Part shown: one piece after another, positions 7,466 to 14,160 of the stretch
How positions within the stretch are numbered: position 1 is the stretch's first letter
Layout: each line of letters begins with the position of its first letter
Assembly (NCBI GenBank): GCA_013695335.1
Contig: JACDAR010000066.1
Coordinates: 1-14,160 of the forward strand
Source: Rubrobacter sp.
GTDB lineage: Bacteria > Actinomycetota > Rubrobacteria > Rubrobacterales > Rubrobacteraceae
Direction of reading: 5' to 3'
Length of the DNA stretch: 14,160 bases
The notes under the pieces: generated by a model
What the model saw: the letters and a program-made list of their open reading frames with translations, nothing else
What the model was told of the DNA's origin: nothing
Databases searched by the model: none
Position numbers and translations under genes: made by a program

Positions 7466-8475
7466 CCGGGCTCGCTTTCGAGACCTCGCCGTTTTCCGAG
7501 ATCAACTCCCGAACGCAGCTCTTTCTGGTACACGACGTACTCGCTGGCGACGTGCATACCGGCTCTGCCATAGAGCCGGGGCGCGCCCGTGATGCTCTCC
7601 GCGTCCACGCTGAGACCTGCCTTCACCACGCCGCGCCTGTGGTACTCGCCGAAGGCGTGGCGGAGCAGTGCGAGACCGAGTCCCCTACCGCGCCATGGAC
7701 GACGCACACCGGCCACGTCCACCCATCCTTCGCCTGAGATCTTCTTGGCCAGAACCGTGCCGGCTATCTCGTCGCCATCCATAGCCAGAAACCAGAGTGA
7801 GGGATCGAAGGACTCCCGCTCCGTCAGCCCGGCGAACCGCTCGAACGTGCCTCGCGAGCGGTTCCACACGTCCATGAAAGCATCCTCGACAGCCTCGAAC
7901 ACAGCACACTCGTCGCCGGGGACGAAGGTGCGGACGGTTATCCCTTCGGGCCACTGCGGTTCCGGCGGGGCGTCTCGAAGCTGAATCTCCATTACGTAGG
8001 TTCCGCGCACCGGAGCGTACCCGGCGCTTTCGAGCAGGCTCCTTGCTGCGGTGTTTCTGGCGTTGATGTAGTGCGTCACGCTGACGCGGGCTTCTTCGGG
8101 GGCGCGTGGCATGTGATCCCGCGTCCAGCCCTCGCCCCATCCGACAAGATACGCCCCGATGCCCAGTCCATGGAAGTCAGGGTGAACGTAGCCGTAGACC
8201 GAAACGTAAGAACGGTTCACCACGTCCGCGTAGCCCGCGATGCGGCCATCTGGCGAGACCACGGTCACCGATTCTTCCGCGAGATCTATATCAGCCCAGT
8301 CGTCCCGGATCTCCTCCGCGGTCATGTCAGCCTCGCCGCTACCTGGGAACGCACCGGCGGCGAGCAGGGCCGCCACCTCTTCCGCGTCTTCGAGAATGGT
8401 GGTTCTCGTGGTGAAACTTTCTGGCAGCTCCATCATGGCGGGAAGCTCAACACCGGGGATGGGCAACACGTGCAT
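7462..8475 (-). CDS. Tandem GNAT-domain N-acetyltransferase
   Basis: 337 residues from ATG 8475; MM at 8436/8433 would give 324 or 323 and starts nearer the first domain. The frame stays open upstream to 8598 without a likely start. Two GNAT folds are visible. The first (about 20-165) has an acetyl-CoA loop in YVHPDFHGLGIGAYLV (Q/RxxGxG/A, with H in the first position) and a later NARNTAARSLLESAGY segment. The second (about 178-320) has GVRRPWRGRGLGLALL and SVDAESITGAPRLYGRAGM. Known: such proteins transfer acetyl from acetyl-CoA to an amine. The double-domain layout resembles mycothiol synthase MshD and many uncharacterised relatives; there is no evidence here to name the substrate. No close Shine-Dalgarno sequence precedes any candidate start. 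It is convergent with the 6980-7465 gene (overlapping stops) and divergent from the desaturase gene. Confidence 0.86.
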   Translation of the reverse strand: MHVLPIPGVELPAMMELPESFTTRTTILEDAEEVAALLAAGAFPGSGEADMTAEEIRDDWADIDLAEESVTVVSPDGRIAGYADVVNRSYVSVYGYVHPDFHGLGIGAYLVGWGEGWTRDHMPRAPEEARVSVTHYINARNTAARSLLESAGYAPVRGTYVMEIQLRDAPPEPQWPEGITVRTFVPGDECAVFEAVEDAFMDVWNRSRGTFERFAGLTERESFDPSLWFLAMDGDEIAGTVLAKKISGEGWVDVAGVRRPWRGRGLGLALLRHAFGEYHRRGVVKAGLSVDAESITGAPRLYGRAGMHVASEYVVYQKELRSGVDLGKRRGLESEPG

Positions 8476-8491
8476 CGGACCAGGTTCATCC

Positions 8492-8519
8492 TTGCCCTGA
8501 CATGACGGTTCGGTATAGT
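8492..8519 (+). promoter_or_regulatory. Weak candidate promoter for the CarF-type gene
   Basis: TTGCCC at 8492-8497 and TATAGT at 8514-8519 are 16 bases apart, giving a predicted start near 8526 and a leader of about 90 bases before the ATG at 8615. The -10 box is good, the -35 weak. It overlaps the upstream region of the divergent acetyltransferase gene (ATG 8475), so the two genes may share control sequence. This rests on pattern only. Confidence 0.35.
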
Positions 8520-8614
8520 CTGATGTGAGGAGTGGCGGCGGGTACACCTCCGGGCGTTGATCCGGGCGCGCCCCGCAGGACGTAGCCCCTGTGAGCAATA
8601 GGAGGAGAATTCAT

Positions 8615-9354
8615 ATGATCCAGCAAGATCCCACATTGGAAGAACGGCCCCGCCCCGAGACCGGCTGGGGGCATTACATTCTGGAGCTGTTCGGCATCGT
8701 GGCGTTCTTCGTGCTCGCTTTGTTCATAGGTATAGACGTGTACCGGGGGCTCACTACCTTCGGCTAAGCATGGCTCCTTCCTTTGCTCGCGATACTGGCT
8801 TACCTGGCTGGAGATTTTTTCTCTGGGTTCGTTCACTTTCTGGCCGATAACTTCGGCTCGTCGGAAACCCCGATCGTCGGCCCCAACTTCGTAGGGGCTT
8901 TCCGCGAGCACCACGTCGACCCAAGGGCATAACCACCCACGACTTCATAGACACAAACGGCAACAACTGCCTGGTGAGCCTCCCCGCCATGCTGCTGGTC
9001 TGGCTCGCCATGCCAACCGAAACTACGGCCTGGGGCCCCCTTTTTGCGGCCTTCTTCCTCGCGCTCTGCTTCGCCATTTTCCTCACCAACCAGTTCCACA
9101 AGTGGGCCCACATGGAAGAGCCGCCTTCTTTCGCGGCCTGGCTGCAAAGGCGAGGTTTGATCCTCTCCCAGGAACACTACGACGTGCACCACGAAAGCCC
9201 CTACGACACCTACTACTGCATCACCGTGGGCGTCTGGAACCCGATCCTCGACCGCACCAACTTCTTCGAGCGCACAGAGCGCCTGCTCCGCCGCGTCATC
9301 CCTGGCACCGACCCGCAACTACGGGTCGAGCGTGAAGGCAGCCTGAACGAGTAG
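8615..9354 (+). pseudogene. carF: CarF/PEDS1-type plasmanylethanolamine desaturase, interrupted by TAA and a 1-base deletion
   Basis: A strong AGGAGG (8600-8605) precedes ATG 8615. The first 50 codons encode a soluble N-terminus and a first membrane helix, then TAA at 8765-8767. The same frame resumes with AWLLPLLAILAYLAGDFFSG, GFVHFLADNFGS and FREHHVDPR, then reads GCA-TAA at 8927-8932. Restoring one G in the run 8925-8927 gives RGITTHDFIDTNGNNCLVS and continues in the next frame to TAG 9352-9354, through TNQFHKWAHMEEPP, LILSQEHYDVHHESPYDTYYCIT and NPILDR. These His motifs (VH, EHH, TH, FHKWAH, EHYDVHH) are the signature of the lipid desaturase family of human TMEM189/PEDS1 and Myxococcus CarF, which make the vinyl-ether bond of plasmalogens in the membrane. 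All motifs survive, so decay is recent or the lesions are sequence errors. As read, no full enzyme can be made. Confidence 0.82.
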
Positions 9355-9390
9355 GGGCCGTTTCTCCCCAGAACGTACTTAGACGGGCAA

Positions 9391-9424
9391 AAGTGAGGCT
9401 CCCCAAATTGGAGAGCCCTTACTT
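9391..9424 (-). terminator. Hairpin, possible intrinsic terminator (better on the minus strand)
   Basis: On the minus strand GGCTCTCCA and TGGGGAGCC pair around an ATT loop (9 pairs, one G-U), and the RNA then runs into CACTTTTGCC. On the plus strand the same stem has a C-A mismatch and only a weak T-containing tail (CTTACTTC). It lies 37 bases after the desaturase stop, so it may end that transcript, but the better strand points to transcription arriving from the 9425-9660 side. Confidence 0.5.
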
Positions 9425-9451
9425 CATGCTGCGGTTACCAGTGGATTATTG

Positions 9452-9636
9452 TTGCGTAGCCTGAACCTGCATCTCGGAAGTGAGCTAATCGCGTCCTTCG
9501 GTGGGCAGTCTACGACGACGCTATCCTCCATGCCTGACCCACAAAAAGTCTCTAGCTCAAATGGGCTAGAAAAAGATAGCCCATTTGGGGGATGCGGTGG
9601 GCGGCTTGTTGGGCCATGATACCCAGGGCTACGCAA
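9452..9636. repeat. Nested inverted-repeat element, possible structured RNA
   Basis: TTGCGTAGCC (9452-9461) is the exact reverse complement of GGCTACGCAA (9627-9636). With one bulged G the pairing extends to TTGCGTAGCCTG against CAGGGCTACGCAA (9624-9636). Inside it, CAAATGGGCTA (9558-9568) and TAGCCCATTTG (9577-9587) form a perfect 11-bp stem around an A-rich 8-base loop. No convincing reading frame lies here; a minus-strand frame of 70 codons ending at 9424 has no family resemblance. The outer right arm ends 17 bases before the ribosome site of the beta-helix gene. I match it to no known riboswitch class and see no target-site duplication that would mark it as a small transposon. Confidence 0.45.
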
Positions 9637-9665
9637 ATGACCACCCAGGTGCGGAGGAGTGAGGG

Positions 9666-11546
9666 ATGTCGAAGATGGCGCTAAGACTTATGGTTCTCGT
9701 GTTCACGGGCGTCGCTATGGCTGTTATGGCAAGCCCGGCACAGGCTGCGGATCTCACAGTGACAAGCAACGAGGACTCTGGAGGGGGAACGCTAAGGGCT
9801 GCGGTGGCGATTGCCAACTCTAACGGTGTGGCAGATAACATCACCTTCAATCTGCCTTCGGATCAGCGCACCATCATGCTGGCGAGCGAGATCACCTTCA
9901 CGGACACGTCCCAGACCACGATAGATGGTGGGGTGGCTGGCGTCACGGTGAGCGGCAACAACACCACGAGGGCATTCGCCATACAAGGCGTGAACCTCTC
10001 ACTGAAGAGTCTGACGATTAGCGGTGGCAACACGGCCGAAAACAGCGATGGCGGCGGCGTCATAAACCGTGGTGGCACGCTGAGCATCACAGATTCAACC
10101 ATCACCGATAACTACTCGGGAACCTTCACAGGCGGCGGCATCTACAATTCCGGCACTCTGACGGTCACGGATTCGACCATCAGCAACAACTCTACTGACA
10201 ACGGTTTCTTCTCCGGCGGCGGCATCTACAACGACAGAGGCAAAGTGACCATCACAGGTTCCAACATCCGCGCCAACAACAGCGGATACGGCGGTGGCAT
10301 CTTCAACTACGTGGGCACGCTGCGTGTCACAGATTCCACCATCAGCAGCAACTCCGCCGCCAACAATGGCGGATTCGGCGGCGGCATCGTCAACTTAGAA
10401 GGCAGGGCGACCTTTGCAGACTCCACCATCAGCGGCAACTCCGCCCCAGGCTCCGGTGGCGGCATATTTAGCGACACGAACCTGTTGAGACGGAATACCA
10501 ACGTAGTGAACAGCACCATCTCGGGCAACTCCGCGCAGACTGGGGGCGGCGTCTTCAATGCGAATGGCCTGACCACCATCCGCAGCACCACCATCACCAA
10601 CAATACTGCCCCCGAAGGTCAGGGAGCGGGCGTGTCGAGCGCCGGGGACACGTTTACCAGCACCGTGATCGGCTCCTCCATCATCGCAGCCAACAACACC
10701 ACCGACGTGGATCTCTTCAATGGCGGCGTCAATTCGTTCACCTCGGAAGGCTACAACCTCATCGGGGATGGCAACGCCACTGGCTCGTTTAATAAGACGG
10801 GCGACCAGATCATCGCAAACAACTCTCCCGGCCTCGGTCCTCTGGCAAACAACGGCGGTCCAACCAGAACCCACGCCCTCCTGGCTGGCAGCCCCGCGCT
10901 GAACACCATCCCACAGGGGACCAACGGCTGCGGAGGACTCATCCTCACCACAGACCAGCGCGGCGTAAGCCGTCCGCAGGGAACTGCCTGCGACACCGGA
11001 TCTTTCGAGCGGCAAGACCTGGCGCCGACGATCTCGGTGGTGGCGGGAAGCGCAAGCCAGAGCGCCTGCCTCGCAGCAAACAGGGGAAGGATCACCCTCA
11101 AAATCTCCGACGCTGACGGCGACCCCCTTACCCTCAGCGCCACCTCATCCAACACCACCCTCATCCCGACGGGCAACATCACCTTCGGCGGCACGGGGGC
11201 CACCCGCACGGCCACCATAACCACCGTCTCTGAAATCACGGGCACATCTAATTTGAAGATCACTGTGGGCGACGGTAATAAAAGCGCCACCTTACCAGTT
11301 ACCGTGAAGGCGGGAGGCAGCACAAGCGACGCGCTCTCCGGCACCACGGGGGCAGACCTTCTGCTCGGCCAGGACGGGCCGGACACGCTGGATGGGTTGG
11401 GATCTAGCGACGTGTTGTGCGGAGCGGGGGGCAATGACAAGCTGCGCGGGGGAAGCGGGGCTGACACCCTCGACGGAGGCACAGGGACTGACACAGCCCT
11501 CGACTACAGCGTGGCGGGAGGGGACGCCAGGGTCAACATCCCTTAG
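9666..11546 (+). CDS. Secreted right-handed beta-helix protein with choice-of-anchor Q-like region and RTX repeats
   Basis: 626 residues; ATG 9666 has a good ribosome site GGAGGAG at 9653-9659. Residues 1-27 are a Sec signal peptide (hydrophobic core, cleavage after AQA). Residues 84-345 hold seven or eight imperfect repeats of about 27-30 residues, pattern GGGIYN-GTLTVTDSTISNNS, typical of right-handed beta-helix (Pmp-like) folds. Residues 345-449 (GPLANNGGPTRTHALLAGSPAL, then TDQRGVSRPQGTACDTGSFE) match the choice-of-anchor Q type. Residues 452-549 look like an Ig/cadherin-like beta domain (DADGDPLTL). Residues 559-612 are six nonapeptides of the RTX type (such as GGSGADTLD), which bind calcium in known proteins. 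The C-terminus DYSVAGGDARVNIP has no LPXTG or membrane anchor. Inference: an exported, calcium-stabilised surface or matrix protein; adhesion or polysaccharide binding is plausible but unproven. No catalytic motif is evident. Confidence 0.9.
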   Translation: MSKMALRLMVLVFTGVAMAVMASPAQAADLTVTSNEDSGGGTLRAAVAIANSNGVADNITFNLPSDQRTIMLASEITFTDTSQTTIDGGVAGVTVSGNNTTRAFAIQGVNLSLKSLTISGGNTAENSDGGGVINRGGTLSITDSTITDNYSGTFTGGGIYNSGTLTVTDSTISNNSTDNGFFSGGGIYNDRGKVTITGSNIRANNSGYGGGIFNYVGTLRVTDSTISSNSAANNGGFGGGIVNLEGRATFADSTISGNSAPGSGGGIFSDTNLLRRNTNVVNSTISGNSAQTGGGVFNANGLTTIRSTTITNNTAPEGQGAGVSSAGDTFTSTVIGSSIIAANNTTDVDLFNGGVNSFTSEGYNLIGDGNATGSFNKTGDQIIANNSPGLGPLANNGGPTRTHALLAGSPALNTIPQGTNGCGGLILTTDQRGVSRPQGTACDTGSFERQDLAPTISVVAGSASQSACLAANRGRITLKISDADGDPLTLSATSSNTTLIPTGNITFGGTGATRTATITTVSEITGTSNLKITVGDGNKSATLPVTVKAGGSTSDALSGTTGADLLLGQDGPDTLDGLGSSDVLCGAGGNDKLRGGSGADTLDGGTGTDTALDYSVAGGDARVNIP

Positions 11547-11620
11547 CGAGAGTTCAGGAATCGAGCGTAGCCGTTTTTGGATGACGGCTCCGCTCGGAGA
11601 ACCGGTCGAAACGGATAAAC

Positions 11621-11653
11621 AGAAGGGCTCCCTGAAAATCAGGGAGCCCTTCT
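11621..11653. terminator. Bidirectional terminator between the convergent beta-helix and clpC genes
   Basis: AGAAGGGCTCCCTGA (11621-11635) and TCAGGGAGCCCTTCT (11639-11653) are a perfect 15-bp stem with an AAA loop. The plus strand continues TCTTGCTT and the minus strand GTTTATCC, so both tails contain some T but neither has a long run. It sits 75 bases after the beta-helix stop and 22 bases beyond the end of clpC, the right place to end both transcripts. Confidence 0.88.
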
Positions 11654-11674
11654 CTTGCTTACTAGCTGACCCTT

Positions 11675-14158
11675 CTAGGAAGAGATTTTCTCCTTCACCA
11701 CGAAGGTCAGTTCGTCGCGCCCGTCGTCGGAGCGATCCACAGCGATGGTGTCGCCTGGGTTGAAGTCTCCGCCGATGATCCTGCTCGAAAGCGGGTTCTC
11801 GATGTGGCGGCGGATGGTCCGGGCGAGCGGACGACCGCCGAACTTGGGATCGTAGCCCTCCTCGGCGAGGAACTCCTCTGCCGCCTGCGTAACCTCGACC
11901 TGGACCTGCTGGCTCTCGAGGTGCTTGTTGAGCCTGCCGAGCATGATGTCCACGATCCGGAGCACGTCCTCCTTGCTCAGGGCGTGGAACACGATGATCT
12001 CATCCACCCGGTTCAGGAACTCGGGGCGGAACGCCTGCTCCAGCGCGTCGGTCGCCCGGCGCTCGGTCTCCTTGAAGTCCATGCCGCTGCCGCCAGTGAA
12101 GCCGAACTGCCGTGTGGAGACGAGGTGCTGGCTGCCGACGTTGGAGGTCATGATGACCACCGTGTTCTCGAAGCTGACCGTCCGGCCCTGCGCGTCCGTG
12201 AGACGCCCGTCGTCGAGCACCTGGAGCAGCGTGTTGAACACGTCCGGGTGGGCCTTCTCGATCTCGTCGAAGAGGATGACCGAGTATGGCCTCCTGCGGA
12301 CCCGCTCGGTGAGCTGGCCTGCTTCGTCGTAGCCGACGTAGCCAGGAGGCGCGCCGACGAGCCGGGAGACGGTGTGCTTCTCCTGGTACTCGGACATGTC
12401 GATCCGGATCATGGCGTCCTCCTCACCGAAGAGGTACTCGGCGAGCGTCCGCGCAAGCTCGGTCTTCCCCACGCCCGTGGGCCCGAGGAAGATGAAGCTG
12501 CCGACAGGGCGCTTCGGATCCTTGATACCAGCCCTCGCGCGCCTGATGGCCTCGGAGACGGCGGTCACCGCCTGCTCCTGGCCGACTACCCGCTCGTGCA
12601 GCACGGCCTCCAGGTTGAGGAGCCTCTCGGCCTCTTCCTGGACGATGTTGGTCGCGGGGACGCCGGTCCACTCTTCGAGGATGCGGGCGATATCCTCCTT
12701 CGTCACCTCGGGGGCGTTTGACTCGCGGCCTCCGGCCCATCCCTCCTGGTGCTCGTCCAGTTCGATCCTGAGCTGCTCGATGCGCTGCTTGAAGCCAGCC
12801 GCCTTCTCGTAGTCCTCGGCCCTGACTGCGTCCTCCTTCTCACGCTCGAGACCGGAGATCTCCTCCTCGATACGCCGCACGTCAACCGGCGGCACAGTGG
12901 AGCGCAGCCTGACCTCGGCCGCCGCCTCGTCGAGGAGGTCTATGGCCTTGTCCGGCAGGTAGCGATCCATGATGTAGCGATCCGCGAGCGTCGCCGCGCT
13001 GCCTATGGCCTCGTCGGAGACCTTCACGCGGTGGTGCGCCTCGTAGCGGTCGCGCAACCCGAAGAGGATGGATACCGTCTCCTCGACCGTCGGCTCGTCC
13101 ACGAGCACGGGCTGGAAGCGGCGCTCCAGCGCCGGGTCCTTCTCGACGTTCTTGCGGTACTCGTCGAGCGTGGTGGCCCCGACGACCTGAAGCTCTCCTC
13201 GCGCCAGCGCGGGCTTGAGCATGTTGGAGGCGTTTACCGCGCCCTCTGCCCCGCCTGCGCCAACGATCTGGTGCAGCTCGTCAATGAAGAGGATGATATC
13301 GCGATCCTCCTGCTGGAGCTCCTTGAGCATTTGCTGCATCCGCTCCTCGAAGTCGCCCCGGAAGCGGGTGCCGGCCACGAGGCCGCCAACGTCGAGGGAG
13401 ACCACGCGCTTGCCCTTGAGCGACTCGGGCACATCCTCGGAGATAACTCTTTGCGCCAGGCCCTCGGCTATGGCTGTCTTGCCGACGCCTGCCTCGCCGA
13501 TGAGCACCGGGTTGTTCTTGGTGCGGCGGCTGAGGATGCGGACGACGCGGGCTATCTCCTCGGCGCGTCCTATCACCGGGTCGAGCTCGCCGTTGCGGGC
13601 CATCTCGGTGAGATCGCGGGACACCTGATCCAGGGTCGGAGTCTTGCTGTCGCTCGGAGGCGCGCCAGGCGTTCCCGGCCCACCAGGAGCCGCACCGGGC
13701 ATTCCGGTCCCTGCGCCTGTACCTGCGCCACGCTGCTGGAGGAGGCGCAGGATCTCACGCCGCAACGCCTCGCCGTCACCGGCCCCGTTCTGGGAGAGGA
13801 TGCGGTACGCGTTTCCGTCGCCCTCGCCGAGCAGGCCGAGCAGGAAGTGCTCGCTGCCGACCTGCGCCGCGCCCATCTGCCTGGCGGCGGTAAAGGAGAG
13901 CTGAAGGGCGCGCTTGGCGCTCGGCGTGAACGTATAGACTTGCTCGCCGGGGTCTCCCCGGTACTCCCGGAACCCGTGACGCATTCCGTCCACGTTCGCC
14001 CCGGCGCGGCGGAGCGCCTCCGTCGCCAGGCTGTCGCCGCTCACGATGCCGGCGAGTAGGTGGTCCGTGCCGATGGCCGCCGTCCGGGTCGTCCCGGCCG
14101 ACGCCTCGCGGGCGCGCATCACCGCCTGCTGGGCCTCCTCGGTGAGCGCCTCGAACAT
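11675..14158 (-). CDS. clpC: ATP-dependent Clp protease ATP-binding subunit ClpC
   Basis: 827 residues, apparently complete: MFEALTEEAQQAVMRAREAS is a normal ClpC start, at the very edge of the window, so the ribosome site is not visible. Clp_N repeats occupy about 1-145, followed by an unusually Gly/Ala/Pro-rich linker (145-170). AAA+ module 1 has Walker A GEAGVGKT (221-228) and Walker B IILFIDE (288-294). A coiled middle region carries a UVR motif (about 440-465, EDAVRAEDYEKAAGFKQRI), which separates ClpC from ClpA and ClpB. Module 2 has Walker A GPTGVGKT (559-566), Walker B VILFDE (627-632) and an FGF tripeptide (685-687) at the position of the ClpP-docking loop. A ClpB-D2-small type C-terminal domain closes the protein. 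Known role: a hexameric unfoldase that feeds substrates to ClpP in the cytoplasm, usually with adaptors. No clpP, mcsA/mcsB or ctsR gene is visible here. Confidence 0.96.
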   Translation of the reverse strand: MFEALTEEAQQAVMRAREASAGTTRTAAIGTDHLLAGIVSGDSLATEALRRAGANVDGMRHGFREYRGDPGEQVYTFTPSAKRALQLSFTAARQMGAAQVGSEHFLLGLLGEGDGNAYRILSQNGAGDGEALRREILRLLQQRGAGTGAGTGMPGAAPGGPGTPGAPPSDSKTPTLDQVSRDLTEMARNGELDPVIGRAEEIARVVRILSRRTKNNPVLIGEAGVGKTAIAEGLAQRVISEDVPESLKGKRVVSLDVGGLVAGTRFRGDFEERMQQMLKELQQEDRDIILFIDELHQIVGAGGAEGAVNASNMLKPALARGELQVVGATTLDEYRKNVEKDPALERRFQPVLVDEPTVEETVSILFGLRDRYEAHHRVKVSDEAIGSAATLADRYIMDRYLPDKAIDLLDEAAAEVRLRSTVPPVDVRRIEEEISGLEREKEDAVRAEDYEKAAGFKQRIEQLRIELDEHQEGWAGGRESNAPEVTKEDIARILEEWTGVPATNIVQEEAERLLNLEAVLHERVVGQEQAVTAVSEAIRRARAGIKDPKRPVGSFIFLGPTGVGKTELARTLAEYLFGEEDAMIRIDMSEYQEKHTVSRLVGAPPGYVGYDEAGQLTERVRRRPYSVILFDEIEKAHPDVFNTLLQVLDDGRLTDAQGRTVSFENTVVIMTSNVGSQHLVSTRQFGFTGGSGMDFKETERRATDALEQAFRPEFLNRVDEIIVFHALSKEDVLRIVDIMLGRLNKHLESQQVQVEVTQAAEEFLAEEGYDPKFGGRPLARTIRRHIENPLSSRIIGGDFNPGDTIAVDRSDDGRDELTFVVKEKISS

Positions 14159-14160
14159 GC

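Noticed and set aside
380..8767. Programmed stop-codon readthrough or an altered genetic code
   Set aside because: The two internal stops are different (TGA and TAA), each gene also has a separate frameshift, and TGA/TAA/TAG all serve as normal stops in neighbouring genes.
9424..9636. Minus-strand frame of 70 codons ending just before the hairpin at 9391-9424
   Set aside because: No recognisable motif or good ribosome site; its span coincides with the inverted-repeat element, so an RNA or chance frame is more likely. An inner ATG giving 35 residues is equally unsupported.
9452..9636. Small transposon (MITE) bounded by the TTGCGTAGCC inverted repeats
   Set aside because: No matching target-site duplication is visible at the two ends and no second copy is in the window; it remains possible but unsupported.
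10075..10640. Tandem repeats within the beta-helix gene as a CRISPR array or minisatellite
   Set aside because: The repeats keep the reading frame, diverge strongly at DNA level and follow the protein repeat GGGI-N...STIS-N; there are no constant repeats with unique spacers.
12749..14059. Open plus-strand frame of 436 codons opposite clpC (and another at 11804-12721)
   Set aside because: Antisense shadows of ClpC, rich in Leu/Val/Glu/Arg as expected from mirrored codons, with no domain.

Overview
The window is high-GC bacterial DNA with densely packed genes on both strands. A ClpC unfoldase with a UVR motif, GTG/TTG starts, a candidate leaderless promoter and the protein families present point to an actinobacterium. 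The mix of kinase modules, the choice-of-anchor/RTX protein and the CarF-type gene suggests a deep-branching lineage such as Rubrobacter. That genus is an inference from memory of family resemblance, not something the sequence proves.

Layout. (1) 1-3481, minus strand: a two-gene signalling operon. A membrane CHASE-domain histidine kinase (1577-3481) is followed 2 bases later by a receiver-PAS-PAS-HisKA_3 hybrid kinase (1574 to beyond the window edge). The hybrid kinase gene carries a 1-base insertion and an in-frame TGA. (2) 3482-3732: divergent intergenic region with a perfect 14-bp inverted repeat just upstream of the CHASE kinase. (3) 3733-6969, plus strand: a membrane protein with a C-terminal J domain, then an alpha-glucan phosphorylase behind a candidate leaderless promoter. 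(4) 6980-8475: a small gene of unknown function and, convergent with it, a tandem-GNAT acetyltransferase; their stop codons overlap. (5) 8615-9354, plus strand: a CarF/PEDS1-type lipid desaturase gene broken by an in-frame TAA and a missing base. (6) 9355-9665: an intergenic region rich in inverted repeats. (7) 9666-11546, plus strand: a secreted beta-helix protein with C-terminal RTX repeats. (8) 11621-11653: a strong hairpin terminator shared with the convergent clpC gene (11675-14158, minus strand).

How the genes relate. The two kinases are very likely one signalling unit. The phosphorylase releases glucose-1-phosphate from glycogen or maltodextrin. ClpC serves general proteolysis with ClpP. 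The other genes are single transcription units with no clear shared pathway, and I see no mobile element, CRISPR array, tRNA or rRNA gene.

Main open points. Two genes each carry one nonsense codon and one single-base indel, while every other long reading frame is intact: either two decaying genes or local sequence error. The intergenic element at 9391-9636 has nested inverted repeats that no coding feature explains. No clear novel defence or biosynthetic system is visible.
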